The notes beneath the pieces are model-generated. The model did not search any database. It was not told the DNA's origin and was given only the letters and a program-made list of their open reading frames with translations. The position numbers and the translations under genes were made by a program. Source: Hyphomicrobiales bacterium (lineage in GTDB: Bacteria; Pseudomonadota; Alphaproteobacteria; Rhizobiales; Xanthobacteraceae). Taken from it: a stretch of 6,079 nucleotides of DNA. The stretch lies in NCBI GenBank assembly GCA_003164375.1, contig PLTE01000186.1:9316-15394 (forward strand). The letters are read 5' to 3'. Within the stretch, counting starts at the first letter, position 1; the number at the start of each line of letters is the position of its first letter. Of this stretch, positions 5,084-6,079 are shown piece after piece.

Positions 5084-6079
5084 ATGGACGCAAAAACTGA
5101 TGACAAGAATGCGGGCAAGTGCCCGGTCGTGCACGGCCATACCAATCGCGACTGGTGGCCGGACACGCTCAATATCGCGGTGCTCCACCACAATTCGTCG
5201 AAATCCGATCCGATGGGCGAGGCGTTCGATTACGGCAAGGAATTCAAGAGCCTCGACCTCAATGCCGTGGTCAAGGACCTCACCGTCTTGATGACGGACT
5301 CGCAGCCTTGGTGGCCGGCCGACTTCGGCCATTACGGCGGGCTCTTCGTCCGCATGGCCTGGCACTCCGCCGGCACCTATCGCATCACCGACGGCCGCGG
5401 CGGCGCCGGCGCCGGACAGCAGCGCTTCGCGCCGCTCAACTCCTGGCCCGACAACGCCAACCTCGACAAAGCGCGCCGGCTGTTGTGGCCGATCAAGCAG
5501 AAATACGGCCGCAAAATCTCCTGGGCCGACCTGATGGTTCTGGCCGGCAACGTCGCGCTCGACTCGATGGGATTCAAGACCTTCGGTTTCGCCGGCGGCC
5601 GCGCCGACGTGTGGGAGCCCGAAGAGCTGTTCTGGGGCCCTGAGGGCACCTGGCTCGGCGACGAACGCTATAGCGGCGAACGCCAGCTCGCCGAGCCGCT
5701 CGGCGCGGTGCAGATGGGCCTCATTTACGTCAATCCGGAAGGGCCGAACGGCAATCCGGACCCGGTCGCCGCGGCAAAGGACATCCGCGAAACCTTCTTC
5801 CGCATGGCGATGAACGACGAAGAGACCGTGGCGCTGATTGCCGGCGGCCACACCTTCGGTAAAACCCACGGCGCCGGCGATCCGTCGCTGATCGGGCCTG
5901 AGCCGGAAGGCTCAGCGATTGAGGATCAGGGCCTCGGCTGGAAGAGCAAGCATGGCACCGGCATCGGCGCCGATACCATCACCGGCGGTCCGGAAGTCAC
6001 CTGGTCGCAGACGCCGACCAAGTGGAGCAATTACTTCTTCGACAACCTGTTCAAATACGAATGGGAGCTGACCAAGAGC
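5084..6079 (+). CDS. katG: KatG catalase-peroxidase, 3'-truncated by window edge
   Basis: An uninterrupted frame of 332 codons runs off the right edge. It covers nearly half of a protein that is usually about 720-740 residues. This heme enzyme destroys hydrogen peroxide by catalase and peroxidase reactions, generally in the cytoplasm. All expected active-site residues are present. Arg90, Trp93 and His94 (RMAWHSAGTYR) form the distal site, Tyr215 (GLIYVNPEGPNG) and Met241 (RMAMND) complete the Met-Tyr-Trp crosslink needed for catalase activity, and His256 (GGHTFGKTHGAG) is the proximal heme ligand. Each is shifted by 14 from the M. tuberculosis KatG numbering, consistent with a shorter N-terminus and no internal gaps. 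There is no signal peptide. It is divergent from oxyR across 138 bases, so peroxide-induced activation by OxyR is likely. The C-terminal half cannot be judged here. Confidence 0.97.
   Translation, partial: MDAKTDDKNAGKCPVVHGHTNRDWWPDTLNIAVLHHNSSKSDPMGEAFDYGKEFKSLDLNAVVKDLTVLMTDSQPWWPADFGHYGGLFVRMAWHSAGTYRITDGRGGAGAGQQRFAPLNSWPDNANLDKARRLLWPIKQKYGRKISWADLMVLAGNVALDSMGFKTFGFAGGRADVWEPEELFWGPEGTWLGDERYSGERQLAEPLGAVQMGLIYVNPEGPNGNPDPVAAAKDIRETFFRMAMNDEETVALIAGGHTFGKTHGAGDPSLIGPEPEGSAIEDQGLGWKSKHGTGIGADTITGGPEVTWSQTPTKWSNYFFDNLFKYEWELTKS

Noticed and set aside
5003..5869. 288-codon minus-strand open frame opposite katG
   Set aside because: It is fully antisense to katG, whose catalytic residues are all in frame. 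The composition is that of a reverse-strand shadow, and it would also cover the katG leader.

Overview
The window looks like the chromosome of an alphaproteobacterium of the Hyphomicrobiales (Bradyrhizobium/Pseudolabrys-like). This is inferred from the GC-rich sequence, the tight gene packing, a Bug-type solute receptor, a CO-dehydrogenase-like FAD subunit and a divergent oxyR-katG pair. No gene identifies a species, and nothing in the window is an IS element, phage gene, tRNA, rRNA or CRISPR array.

Layout, left to right. (1) A rightward group of three closely spaced genes fills 1-3034. It holds the 3' part of a Kelch beta-propeller protein, a divergent eight-helix membrane protein of the COX15/CtaA (heme A synthase) family, and a Bug/TctC-type periplasmic solute-binding protein. 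The gaps of 15 and 20 bases suggest one transcript. (2) Facing it, only 8 bases away, is a leftward FAD-binding subunit of a molybdenum hydroxylase (CoxM-like), with no molybdenum or iron-sulfur subunit in the window. (3) Upstream of that, on the same strand, is oxyR, with both redox cysteines. (4) A 138-base divergent control region separates oxyR from rightward katG, which runs off the right edge.

The clearest working unit is oxyR-katG: a peroxide-sensing LysR regulator beside the catalase-peroxidase it most likely controls. The shared region contains a near-consensus oxyR promoter with a 15-base dyad inside it, which would suit autorepression. The spacing of that promoter suggests that oxyR mRNA has almost no leader.

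The least ordinary gene is the CtaA-like protein. It keeps the family's whole topology and the C-terminal histidine pair, but both N-terminal histidine positions appear to be replaced (Arg and Asp). It is therefore unlikely to be an ordinary heme A synthase. No complete new multi-gene system is evident; this protein with its Kelch neighbour is the best candidate for undescribed biology.
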